The notes beneath the pieces are model-generated. The model was given only the letters and a program-made list of their open reading frames with translations, did no database searches and was not told the DNA's origin. This document shows, piece after piece, positions 9,124 through 17,977 of a DNA stretch of 64,000 nucleotides. Made by a program: the position numbers and the translations under genes. Source of the stretch: Akkermansia sp. RCC_12PD (lineage in GTDB: Bacteria > Verrucomicrobiota > Verrucomicrobiia > Verrucomicrobiales > Akkermansiaceae); contig NZ_CP143889.1 of the NCBI RefSeq assembly GCF_036417355.1, positions 1,984,001 to 2,048,000 of the forward strand. Direction: 5' to 3'. The stretch's first letter is position 1; each line of letters starts with the position of its first letter.

Positions 9124-9525
9124 ATGAACCGCATCGTGGGACTGGGAATGGACCTGGCGGACCTGGACCGCGTGCGCCAGGCCCTGCAGAAGAACGGAGA
9201 GACGTTTGCCCTGCGCATCTGCACGCAGGATGAATGGGCCTACTGCCGGAAGCACGCGGACCCCGTACCGCGGCTCGCCGCCCGTTTTGCGGCCAAGGAA
9301 GCCGTGGCGAAGGCCCTGGGAACGGGAATCGGGGAAAAATGCGCCTTCACGGATGTGGAAGTGGTGCGCAATGATGCGGGAGCTCCGTCCATTCTCCTGC
9401 ACGGCTCTGCCGGAGTGACGGCGCGGGAGCAGAGCATTACAGGCTGGCTTCTGACCATGACCCATTCCCGCCTGAGCGCCGCCGCCACTGTCATCGCCCT
9501 GGGCGAAGCCCCGGAATTTTCCTGA
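9124..9525 (+). CDS. acpS: Holo-[acyl-carrier-protein] synthase
   Basis: Transfers 4'-phosphopantetheine from CoA to Ser of apo-ACP. The 133-residue protein has the two Mg2+/CoA motifs of the family: VGLGMDLADLDRV (Asp) near residue 10 and RFAAKEAVAKALGTGI (Glu) near residue 55. The C-terminal LLTMTHSRLSAAATVIAL is typical. It completes the purH-pdxJ-acpS group, after which a gene-poor stretch begins. Confidence 0.94.
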   Translation: MNRIVGLGMDLADLDRVRQALQKNGETFALRICTQDEWAYCRKHADPVPRLAARFAAKEAVAKALGTGIGEKCAFTDVEVVRNDAGAPSILLHGSAGVTAREQSITGWLLTMTHSRLSAAATVIALGEAPEFS

Positions 9526-9985
9526 CGCGGACAGGAGCGCCGCAAGCCTTTGCCGCATCTGGGATCATTTTACCTGGCACAAAGCCGCCTGGAACATAGC
9601 CGGCCCTGTTTCTCCCTCTATCATGGAATCAGCCGGTAGGAAAAGCGCCTCCGGCGTCCAACAGGCCGGCCTTTCAATAGCATTGATCCGCGGCCCTGGC
9701 TTTCAACCGGAGCATATAGCCGTTCTCCCTTGCTTTCCCCATATTCCTTAAACCGAATATAGATAGACCGTATTCTCTTCCTGTCCGGTAAAAAAAAATC
9801 CCGCTCCTCTCCTCAAGAAATTCTGCCGGATATCTTGCCACGGCACTGATGAACATCTGCCGAGAAGGCCGAATGAATTCATGACCAATTTCCTTGCCAG
9901 CCATGTAACACCTTGAATTTTGCATTCCGGTTACTGCAGGACAATTTTCATGTTGATATCCTTCACCGGGATGAACGCTGTGTTT
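9526..9985. other. Gene-poor stretch with a possible decayed gene
   Basis: 460 bases between acpS and a convergent gene. A minus-strand frame from 9925 (MQNSRCYMAGKEIGHEF...) runs to a tract of nine A residues at 9790-9798. The product reads more naturally if the frame changes at that tract, continuing as LPDRKRIRSIYIRFKEYGESKG. This may be a frameshifted remnant of a short gene, but I recognise no family. No clear terminator is visible. Confidence 0.3.
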
Positions 9986-11056
9986 TTACAGGTTTTCAAG
10001 ATTCTTTTTGATGATCTCCGTATTCAGTTTGCGGAGGGCGGCCAGAGTTTCAAAACTCGGCGCTTCGGCAAAATCGGTTTCCAGCTCGTTCACTCTCTTT
10101 TCATAGTCCTCCGCATGGCCGCTATCCCCTTTCAGGATGGAGATATTTTTCCGGGTTTCATCCGCAAGCTCTGAAAATGTCTTCCGGTCGGGGACCGGGT
10201 TCCAATTGATGGACTTCAGGAAGCTTTCCACTTCCGGAACCGTCACGTTGAAGAATTCCGGGCGGACCTCCTCCGGGTTCCGGTCTTTGAAATAGCTTAT
10301 GGCAAAACTGAAGCTGTCCGACTCCGGCTTCAGCTCAAATTTGATGTCATCTCCATGAATCCGGAGCTGGCGGAGGGATTCTTTCTCAAAAACGATGAAG
10401 GTGCCGAACTCCTTGTAAGCATAGCGGTTGAAGTTCATTACCCCGTTTCCCCCGGTTGTTTTCGTCAGAATCCAGTCCGGCTTTCCGCATGGTTTTTCCC
10501 CGGCTCCTTCTTTCAGGGCGTATTGCGACTCCAGTTCCGGCTTCCCGTAACCGTGAACCGGCGACGCCCATACTTCATACAGTTGTCCGGGATAAGCAAC
10601 CTTGACGAACAGCCAGTCCGGGCGGTCCTTGAACTGCGCTATCCTGACGTCCAGAACACTGTTTTCCGGACGGAACGTGAAGACAGCCATTTCCATATTG
10701 CCGTTTTGAACAGTGACAATTTTTTCCGCGACTTTCCGGTCCAGCAGGGTTTTTCCGTCCTTGCCGATCACGGCAAGGAAATTAACGGGGCTCCAGCTTC
10801 CGGGAGTATTGGGATTTCTCCAGTACTCGATGCCGAATCTGAAATCCCCCCATTCCTGCTGAATGGGCTTGTTGTCATTGGGATTGGTAACGGTGTGGTA
10901 ATTGATTTTTCCGTTGCCAAGGTTGACGGTATGGCGGGTCACGAGGACGGGAGTTCCCTTGCGCTCAAGCTTCTCTTCTTTCTTTTCAATGGAGGGGGCG
11001 GCGTACAGCAGTGTGGTGCACAATCCGGCCAGTACGGTCAGGGCGAGTTTCTGCAT
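9986..11056 (-). CDS. Secreted protein of unknown function, partner of a GH42-like protein
   Basis: A 356-residue protein with a clear Sec signal peptide (MQKLALTVLAGLCTTLLYA, cut before APS). The mature part is rich in beta-strands and aromatic residues (WGDFRFGIEYWRNPNTPGSWSPVNF, WLFVKVAYPGQLYEVWASPVHGYG), as in carbohydrate-binding or glycan-processing proteins, and ends in a helical tail. It starts 2 bases after the stop of the 1136-residue secreted protein upstream, so the two form an operon. I recognise no family. A role in handling the same glycan is an inference from position. Confidence 0.7.
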   Translation of the reverse strand: MQKLALTVLAGLCTTLLYAAPSIEKKEEKLERKGTPVLVTRHTVNLGNGKINYHTVTNPNDNKPIQQEWGDFRFGIEYWRNPNTPGSWSPVNFLAVIGKDGKTLLDRKVAEKIVTVQNGNMEMAVFTFRPENSVLDVRIAQFKDRPDWLFVKVAYPGQLYEVWASPVHGYGKPELESQYALKEGAGEKPCGKPDWILTKTTGGNGVMNFNRYAYKEFGTFIVFEKESLRQLRIHGDDIKFELKPESDSFSFAISYFKDRNPEEVRPEFFNVTVPEVESFLKSINWNPVPDRKTFSELADETRKNISILKGDSGHAEDYEKRVNELETDFAEAPSFETLAALRKLNTEIIKKNLENL

Positions 11057-11058
11057 GA

Positions 11059-14000
11059 TTATTTTACCTCTATTTCGTGTTGGGTATTCAAGCCTGTGGT
11101 TGCGTCTTCAATGGAGATACGGTATACGCCGGGCTGATCGTTGAAGGCGAAATCCAGCGGGTATTCCGTCTTGCCGTAGATGGTTTTGCTGCGGTGCAGA
11201 ATTTCCTTGCCGTCCGGGGCCGTTACCGTAATCCGGTACGCGCGCTCCCGGGGATTGGCCGGTCCGGAAATCTTAAGCAGGGCCCGGGAGCCTTTTGCCA
11301 CCTGGGACGGAGCGGTTACGGCGGGCGGCTGCTGCTCCCGGTCAAACAGGGCAAAGCAGCGGAACGGCGCATTGGAGAATTTAAAGACAAGCTTGTCTGA
11401 TTTCCCCACCAGTCCCTTGCGGCATTCATAGATGTATTTTTCTTTCGGCAATTTGGCGGTGAATGATTTGCCGAGGTCCTTTTCCTGGCCTAGGGCGCCC
11501 AGCAGTTCGAAGTCTCCGGCCTGCCGCGGACGGACCATCAAGGTGCCGCTGAAATCGGGAATGACGGCAGGAGGGCGGATGCCGGCGTTTTTTACCACCT
11601 GGTCAAGGAACGTGTTCAGGGAGGAGCCGGGCAGGGAATTATTTTCCAGAACGGAGAGCGAGGCATTCAGCAGGATGGTGGTTCCTTTGCCGGCCTTGCG
11701 GAGCTGCAGGCCCGGATTGCCGTGGACTGCATGGGCCTTTTCTCCCGCTAGGGCCAGGGTGCCGCTTGTGCTTTCATAAGGCTGGATTTCAAGTTCTTTC
11801 GCCTGGTCGAACGTCAGGTTCCCGAAAAGTTCGCTCAAGGGGTTCCGGGGGCGTTTTTTCAGGTTTTCGTTCAGGAGCGCGATATTGGCGTCAGCCAGTA
11901 CGGTGCCGCCGGATTTGACGAAATCCAGAATGGCCGCGCACTCTTTGTCGCTCAGGGAGGAGGCTCCGCAAAGGAAGAGGAGCCGTGCGTTTTTCAGGCG
12001 GTCCAGAGTATTGGGCGAGACGAAATTGAAGCCCAGTCCGCGCTGGTAGCAATACCGGAGCAGCGGATTCATGCTGGCGTCCGGCTTGACGCAGCGGCTG
12101 TCCGCCTGGGCGGCGGAATTGGAGGTGTGGCTGTAGTAGAACAGGATGCCGGTATCCGGAAACGGGGTTTTGATCAGCAGCTGTGCGAGGCCGTAGTTCA
12201 AGTCATCAAGATAGGGCATGTATTGGCGCAGGTATTCCGCCTCGGAGAGATCCCCGGAATGGCTGGTTTCTCCCAGGGCGGGGTTGATCAGGAACCAGGC
12301 ATGGCCGTTGATCGCTCCCTGCAGCAGGTGTTCCCAAAGTTTGTACGGATAGGATGAACGCTCCGAGCAGTACCCGCCCCACCAGATGGTCCGGACCCGG
12401 TCCCCGCCGAATGCGCGCAACGCCTCGTTCTCCTGCATGCCGCTGTAAGGGCCCCAGAAGTCCAGCCCCTTGATCATTTCTTCGAGGTTGCCGGGAGGGG
12501 AGCCTTCCGCGCCTACCCGGGCTCCGGGATGAACCTTTTTGATTTCCGCCGCCAGGAAATGATGCATGTCCACATACATTTTTTCAATATATTCCCGGTG
12601 GTCATTGTAGGCGACCAGATTTCCCTCTTTTTTGGCCGCGTCCAGCCGGAGGTGGGGCACTTCCCCAAAGCCGGAGTAGGAGGCGCCGTATTCGAGGTTC
12701 AGGTTTTCCATGGTCTGGTACTTCCACCGCAGGAAATCGGCGAACGGCTGTTTATCTGATTCTCCGAACCCGGCGTCGTAGGTGTAAAAATTCTCGTCGC
12801 CCAGGTTGTACAGCACAGGGCTCAGGTCTTTCAGGTATTCTGCCTGGCGTCGCAGATCGTCGCTCCAAAGTTTCCGGACCAATGGATGATAGAATGATTC
12901 GTCACCGTTCAACGTACCCAACTGCTCCATGTTTTCTTTCTGTTCGGACCACAGCTTGCGCAATACCCTGGTTTCATTGTTCGGCCCGGCTTCCATTCCG
13001 ATCCGGCAGATATACGGGCACAGTTTTTCGTTCCGCAGGGCGTTTTCAATATCTCCCTTGCTGAAAAATTGCAGGGATACGTTCCAGCCGAGGCGGTCGA
13101 TGATCCGTTCCCCGAAGGCCGGGTTGAAGGTGCAGCTAACCTGCCCCCAGGTAAGCTGGAGATAATCCTCCAAGGAATAATCCGGGAAAATTACCGGGTT
13201 TTCCGCATGGGCCGCGTTGCCCCGGGCATCGTAAACGGTGCAGCGCAGATAACCGCCGATGGTCGGCATCCGGTAATTTTCAAGGCCGAATGAAAGCTCT
13301 TTTTTTCCGGCTTCCAAAGGAAACGTCTTGCTGAACCATACATTGCGGTAGGGTGCGTCCATCAGCTCCACTTTGGCAGAATAACCGTCCTGCGCGGGCG
13401 AAGCCAGTTTCAACGTGACGGAGAAGGGGCCGCGGTCCTGCACCAGCCTGGGCGTTTCCACTGATACGGCCCCGAAAGCGGATTCCACCGTAAAGGGAAA
13501 GGCGCCGAAGTTAACCAGCGCGCCATTCCGGCGGACCAATACGTCCGCGGTATATCTTCCCGCCGGAAGGTTCGTGAAATCAAGGCTGTTCCGGATGATG
13601 GAATTATCCGCCTGCCGGATACGGCCCACGGCAACGGTTTTTTCCGGAGAGGATACGGCAAATTTGCCGTTGTCCTGCCGTACTGAGAATGCCGGCAGTT
13701 CCACTCCGCTGGCGTAATAGAGCACCTGGGCCAGAAAAGCCTGGGACGTTTCATAGAGGAAGAACCAGTCCGTGGTGTAGTTGAAATACGGTGTCAGCCC
13801 CACTCCTGGCCGGTAGCCCGCGCCGTAATCGACTTCAACGATCCGGCCATTGCCGAACTGCCAGGCGTTGAAAATACGCGATTCAAAGTTTTTAGGCCTG
13901 GTTCCGGGAAGGCTGCTGCTTCCGGCAACCCATTCCGGCCGGGGCAACGGCTTGGCGTACGGTTTTTTATAAGGCAGTTTCTTAAGCTCGGACCAGGGTT

Positions 14001-14469
14001 CGCCGGATTGAATCCGGACCAGGCCGGTTCCGTTCCGCACCATCGACATCAGGCGGAATTTCTGCTCATCCGGCAGGATCGCAAAATCGACGTTTGCCAC
14101 GACCACCAGATCATAATCCTTTGCCAGTTTGGCGGCCAGTTCCTGGCGTTTGTCGGCAGTGTTCAGCCCCGCAATCGGATTGCTGTAAATATCATCCGCT
14201 CCGATGCTATGTTCATTGGCTGTGAGAACCACTTCATATTCAAAGCCCGGGAAGCGCTGGACCAGCTCAATGATCTCGCGCGAGGCCGTCTGCTGCATGA
14301 TAAAAAGTATTTTCTTATGGGGAAGCTCGCCTTTTTCATCCCATGCGGCATGGGGCGTTTTCAGGGTCATTCCGGCCTCATTCATGTAAGTGCCGTCCAG
14401 TTTGCCAAATACGGGGGTAACAAGGCCCGTCAGCAGGATGCAGAGCAATAGCGGTAACCGTTTCATCAA
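11059..14469 (-). CDS. Large secreted GH42-like (clan GH-A) putative glycoside hydrolase
   Basis: A 1136-residue exported protein (signal peptide residues 1-22). Residues 25-255 resemble a glutamine-amidotransferase-like fold (KKILFIMQQTASREII). Beta-sandwich modules lie at about 260-425. A TIM-barrel part at about 430-745 has features of GH42: LYNLGDENFYTYD at 553-565, where Glu559 could be the acid/base, followed by FADFLRWKY and LNLEYGASYSGFG. Residues 770-900 look like the GH42 trimerisation domain (LLFLCGASSLSDKECAAIL, SGGTVLAD). C-terminal beta-sandwiches follow. The nucleophile is not obvious; E680 or E682 in YSGMQENEAL is a candidate. The likely substrate is a host or dietary galactoside, but that is inference. 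Confidence 0.65.
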   Translation of the reverse strand: MMKRLPLLLCILLTGLVTPVFGKLDGTYMNEAGMTLKTPHAAWDEKGELPHKKILFIMQQTASREIIELVQRFPGFEYEVVLTANEHSIGADDIYSNPIAGLNTADKRQELAAKLAKDYDLVVVANVDFAILPDEQKFRLMSMVRNGTGLVRIQSGEPWSELKKLPYKKPYAKPLPRPEWVAGSSSLPGTRPKNFESRIFNAWQFGNGRIVEVDYGAGYRPGVGLTPYFNYTTDWFFLYETSQAFLAQVLYYASGVELPAFSVRQDNGKFAVSSPEKTVAVGRIRQADNSIIRNSLDFTNLPAGRYTADVLVRRNGALVNFGAFPFTVESAFGAVSVETPRLVQDRGPFSVTLKLASPAQDGYSAKVELMDAPYRNVWFSKTFPLEAGKKELSFGLENYRMPTIGGYLRCTVYDARGNAAHAENPVIFPDYSLEDYLQLTWGQVSCTFNPAFGERIIDRLGWNVSLQFFSKGDIENALRNEKLCPYICRIGMEAGPNNETRVLRKLWSEQKENMEQLGTLNGDESFYHPLVRKLWSDDLRRQAEYLKDLSPVLYNLGDENFYTYDAGFGESDKQPFADFLRWKYQTMENLNLEYGASYSGFGEVPHLRLDAAKKEGNLVAYNDHREYIEKMYVDMHHFLAAEIKKVHPGARVGAEGSPPGNLEEMIKGLDFWGPYSGMQENEALRAFGGDRVRTIWWGGYCSERSSYPYKLWEHLLQGAINGHAWFLINPALGETSHSGDLSEAEYLRQYMPYLDDLNYGLAQLLIKTPFPDTGILFYYSHTSNSAAQADSRCVKPDASMNPLLRYCYQRGLGFNFVSPNTLDRLKNARLLFLCGASSLSDKECAAILDFVKSGGTVLADANIALLNENLKKRPRNPLSELFGNLTFDQAKELEIQPYESTSGTLALAGEKAHAVHGNPGLQLRKAGKGTTILLNASLSVLENNSLPGSSLNTFLDQVVKNAGIRPPAVIPDFSGTLMVRPRQAGDFELLGALGQEKDLGKSFTAKLPKEKYIYECRKGLVGKSDKLVFKFSNAPFRCFALFDREQQPPAVTAPSQVAKGSRALLKISGPANPRERAYRITVTAPDGKEILHRSKTIYGKTEYPLDFAFNDQPGVYRISIEDATTGLNTQHEIEVK

Positions 14470-15112
14470 TTGGTGTCTTTCTTTTTTGAGTTAATTCAGG
14501 CTTTCTTCCAGGGCAATTTTCCATTTGAGCGCCCGGCAGCGCTCTTTCAGGACGTAAAGGCGCCTTAAACTGCTGACCGTGGTTTTTTCTTTTTCCGGGA
14601 GGTTGTATTCAGATACCGGACATTTCCGTTTTGGCGGGCAGGCCGCCGGCTATTTATATTGTTATCCGTCATTACTCAAGCCGTCCCAGATAAATCCGGG
14701 GTTGATAAGTGAGCGCGGCATCATACCGGGAATGGCTCCTCAACATGTGCCGCGGCCATAAAAACCCATGAAACGCATGGTTGAACCTATTCCCTACTAT
14801 ACCTATTTCCCCATTTCTTTCTTTCAGAAAAACCCTAAATAAAGATAACGTTTCAAGTCCACATAGAGCTGCAAACCCAAAAAATGCTGAATATTATATT
14901 CAGGCGGAAAATGATTTTATTTTTTCTGTTCATAGAATCTCATTGCAGCTCTTTACGCCTTTCATTCGCCACGCGCCTGTAGATGGAAAGACGTGGCTAC
15001 CCGCCATCTTTTAATGGGAAGCCGATAACTGGCAGAGATTTTTGACCATGCCGTCTGAGCGTGCCTGCCGCGGTCCCCAAGTGCATTTTGAGAAGATGAA
15101 GGGGAATAAAAA
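14470..15112. other. Long gene-poor stretch with a small gene remnant
   Basis: About 640 bases with no intact gene. On the minus strand a frame closing at TAA 14491-14493 reads ...SEYNLPEKEKTTVSSLRRLYVLKERCRALKWKIALEESLN, which looks like a real protein C-terminus. A stop codon about 45 codons upstream leaves it without a start, so it may be the tail of a lost gene. The part from about 14790 to 14960 is AT-rich and shows nothing. The promoter of the GH42-like operon should lie near 14470-14560. Confidence 0.35.
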
Positions 15113-15142
15113 AGAGGCTGTCCCGTAGACGGGACAGCCTCT
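15113..15142 (-). terminator. Intrinsic terminator of pckG
   Basis: A 13-bp stem (agaggctgtcccg / cgggacagcctct) with a 4-base loop. On the minus strand it is followed by a run of T (complement of aataaaaa at 15105-15112). It sits just past the pckG stop at 15179. Confidence 0.9.
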
Positions 15143-15178
15143 GCTGTTGAGTTGACGCTCAGTCAAGAGTTTCTCTGC

Positions 15179-17005
15179 TTAGGAGAAGCTCTTGATGAGG
15201 ATTTGGCGCTGTTCTTCCAGTTCGGCCGGGAGCTTCTTGCCCACCTTGTCGAACAGTTCGGTCTGGCTTTCCAGTTCAGCCTGCCATTCGCTCGGGTTGA
15301 GGGCCATGTTGGCGTTGAACTGTTCTTCGCTGTAGTCGAGACCGGTCTTGTCCAGTTCGGCATAGGTCGGGGAGACGCCCAGCACGGTCTTCTGGCCTTC
15401 CGCCTTGCCCTTGGCGCGGCGGAGGATCCAGTCGAGGACGCGCATGTTGTCGCCAAAGCCCGGCCAGATGAAGTTGCCGTCCTTGTCCTTGCGGAACCAG
15501 TTCACGTTGAAGATCAGCGGAGGATTGGCAACGGTCTTGCCCATGTCCAGCCAGTGCTGCCAGTAGTCGCCCACGTTGTAGCCGATGAAGGGAAGCATGG
15601 CCATCGGGTCGCGGCGGACCTGGCCGATGTTGCCGAAGGCGGCGGCAGTCATTTCGGAACCCATCGTAGCGCCGACGTATACGCCGTGCGTCCAGTCGCG
15701 GGACTGGAAGACGAGGGGCATGGTGGTGGCGCGGCGGCCGCCGAACAGGATCGCGGAGAGGGAAACGCCTTCCGGGTTCTGCCATTCGGGGTCGATCGTC
15801 GGGCACTGGGCGGCGGGAGCGGTGAAGCGTGCGTTCGGGTGAGCGCACTTGCGGCCGCAGTCCGGGGTCCAGTCATTGCCCTGCCAGTCGATGGCGTGGG
15901 CGGGAGCGGGGCCGTCCATGCCTTCCCACCAGACGTCGCCGTCGTCGGTCAGGCCTACGTTGGTGAAGATGACGTTTTCCTTGATGGTGTCCATGGCGAT
16001 CGGGTTCGTCTTGTAGGACGTGCCGGGAGCCACGCCGAAGTAGCCGTTTTCCGGGTTGATGGCGTGGAAGGTGCCGTCTTCGTGAGGCCAGATCCAGGCG
16101 ATGTCGTCACCGATGATGGAGGTCTTCCAGCCGGCTTCACGGTAGGAGGCGGGGGGAACGAGCATGGCCAGGTTGGTCTTGCCGCAGGCTGACGGGAATG
16201 CGCCGCCCACATAGGCCTTCGTGCCGTCCGGAGATTCAATGCCCAGGAGGAGCATGTGTTCAGCCATCCACTTGTTCTTGCGGGCGATGGCGGAGGCGAT
16301 GCGCAGGGCCAGGCACTTCTTGCCGAGCAGGGCATTGCCGCCGTAACCGGAGCCGAAGGACCAGATTTCTTCCGTTTCCGGGAAGTGGCAGATGTATTTT
16401 TCTTCATTGCAGGGCCACGGCACGTCGATCTGGCCGTCTGCGAGGGGAGCGCCCACGGTGTGGAGGCAGGGAACGAAGGTTCCGTAGCCGTCGCGCTTCG
16501 GGTTGCCGCCGCCCTTGACTTCGTCTTCCAGGCGCTTGAGAACTTCCGCACCCATCTTGGTCATGATGCGCATGTTGACCACGACGTAGGGGGAGTCCGT
16601 GATTTCAATGCCGATCTTGGCCAGCGGGGAGTCCAGGGGACCCATGCAGAAGGGGATGACGTACATGGTACGGCCCTTCATGCAGCCCTGGAAAAGGCCC
16701 TTCAGCTTGGCCTTCATTTCAGCGGGGTCCGCCCAGTGGTTGGTCGGGCCGGCGTCTTCTTCCTTTTCGCTGCAAATGAACGTGCGGTCTTCCACACGGG
16801 CCACGTCCGAGGGAGTGGAGCGGGCGAGGAAGCATCCGGGACGCTTCTCGGGGTTCAGTTTGATAAAGGTGCCCTTTTCTACCATCATGTTGCAAAGCTC
16901 ATCATTTTCTTCCTGAGAGCCGTTGCACCAATAGATGGAGTCGGGTTGGCAAAGCTGGGCGATTTCTTCGACCCACTTCTTAGCTGCTTCGTGAGTGGTA
17001 CTCAT
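15179..17005 (-). CDS. pckG: Phosphoenolpyruvate carboxykinase (GTP)
   Basis: Interconverts oxaloacetate and PEP with GTP/GDP, for gluconeogenesis or, in fermenters, PEP carboxylation toward succinate or propionate. The 608-residue protein has the GTP-class signature [15 protein letters not shown] (P-loop with reactive Cys), [12 protein letters not shown] (metal-binding Asp), the guanine-site [19 protein letters not shown] and an N-terminal [12 protein letters not shown]. Start MSTTHEAAK at 17005 is preferred; the reading frame extends far upstream only as antisense of recG and the amidase gene. A strong terminator follows at 15113-15142. Confidence 0.96.
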   Translation of the reverse strand: MSTTHEAAKKWVEEIAQLCQPDSIYWCNGSQEENDELCNMMVEKGTFIKLNPEKRPGCFLARSTPSDVARVEDRTFICSEKEEDAGPTNHWADPAEMKAKLKGLFQGCMKGRTMYVIPFCMGPLDSPLAKIGIEITDSPYVVVNMRIMTKMGAEVLKRLEDEVKGGGNPKRDGYGTFVPCLHTVGAPLADGQIDVPWPCNEEKYICHFPETEEIWSFGSGYGGNALLGKKCLALRIASAIARKNKWMAEHMLLLGIESPDGTKAYVGGAFPSACGKTNLAMLVPPASYREAGWKTSIIGDDIAWIWPHEDGTFHAINPENGYFGVAPGTSYKTNPIAMDTIKENVIFTNVGLTDDGDVWWEGMDGPAPAHAIDWQGNDWTPDCGRKCAHPNARFTAPAAQCPTIDPEWQNPEGVSLSAILFGGRRATTMPLVFQSRDWTHGVYVGATMGSEMTAAAFGNIGQVRRDPMAMLPFIGYNVGDYWQHWLDMGKTVANPPLIFNVNWFRKDKDGNFIWPGFGDNMRVLDWILRRAKGKAEGQKTVLGVSPTYAELDKTGLDYSEEQFNANMALNPSEWQAELESQTELFDKVGKKLPAELEEQRQILIKSFS

Positions 17006-17257
17006 GGTGAGAATAGTGTATGCACGGAAATGGCTGTTGGCAAGTCTCCCGTGCGGCTTTTTACGCGACGGTTTTGTTTCTCCAGGAAGGCAAACCCGGT
17101 GCAGGGGAATGTGTTGTCTGCATTTGGAAGGGGGAGTGGGAGACCGGGGATTCCATCCGGCGCCTTTTTCGCGTTTGTGCGTCCTGCGGAAGATAAAAAG
17201 CCTGTTTTGACTGGAAATCTGCTTGCCAGCTTGCACCGGATAGTCTAGGGAAGAATC

Positions 17258-17932
17258 ATGAATGTTAGAAAGTTGATGGCAAAAGCGGCGTTTCTGGTGC
17301 TTCCCGCTCTGTTTGCGGCGTGTTCGGATACTTCCCGGCCTCCCGCCATCAGCTTCAGGATCAGTAATGCTCCCCCCGTGCCGCGCACCATGTCCCAGAT
17401 GGCTGGGGAAGTGCGCATTGAACGGGATTTCATGTCCCCGCGCTCGCGCGCGCGCCGCGCGGCCCGTTCCATGAAGCCGCGCTTCATCACCATCCACAGC
17501 ACGGCCAATCCCACCGGGGACGCAGCCGCCCATTCCCGTGCCCTGAAAAGGGGGGCAATGGGCTCCCTGAACTGGCATTTTACCGTGGACCAGTACCACG
17601 CCATCCAGCACATTCCCCTGAATGAAACGGGGCGGCACGCGGACCGCGGCGGCCCGGGTGACATGTATTCCATCGGCATTGAGATGGGGGAGGTCCGGTC
17701 CCACAATCCCATCGTGACCTGGAACCGTTCCGCCAAGCTGACGGCGGTGCTGATGAAGCAGTACAATATTCCCCTCCGCAATGTGGTGCCCCATTATTAC
17801 TGGACGGGCAAGAATTGTCCCGCCCCCCTGCTGACCAATGGCAGGCCCGGGTATAAATGGAGCTGGTTTGTGTCCCGCGTGGATTATTACAGGCGCTGCC
17901 TGGAAACGAAGCCCGCTCCGGCGGCGCATTAA
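17258..17932 (+). CDS. N-acetylmuramoyl-L-alanine amidase lipoprotein (Amidase_2 family)
   Basis: A 224-residue exported protein with a lipobox (LFAAC, Cys22). The Amidase_2 fold begins near residue 74 with [10 protein letters not shown], whose His is the first Zn2+ ligand. It continues through [16 protein letters not shown], the substrate-groove segment SIGIEMGE, and [17 protein letters not shown], where His and Cys occupy the other usual Zn2+ positions. It should cleave the amide between MurNAc and L-Ala in peptidoglycan recycling or remodelling from the periplasm. It lies 45 bases before recG on the same strand. Confidence 0.85.
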   Translation: MNVRKLMAKAAFLVLPALFAACSDTSRPPAISFRISNAPPVPRTMSQMAGEVRIERDFMSPRSRARRAARSMKPRFITIHSTANPTGDAAAHSRALKRGAMGSLNWHFTVDQYHAIQHIPLNETGRHADRGGPGDMYSIGIEMGEVRSHNPIVTWNRSAKLTAVLMKQYNIPLRNVVPHYYWTGKNCPAPLLTNGRPGYKWSWFVSRVDYYRRCLETKPAPAAH

Positions 17933-17977
17933 TGCGGGCCGCCTGGTGCATGAGTTGTGAGGAAAGCGCCTGGAACA

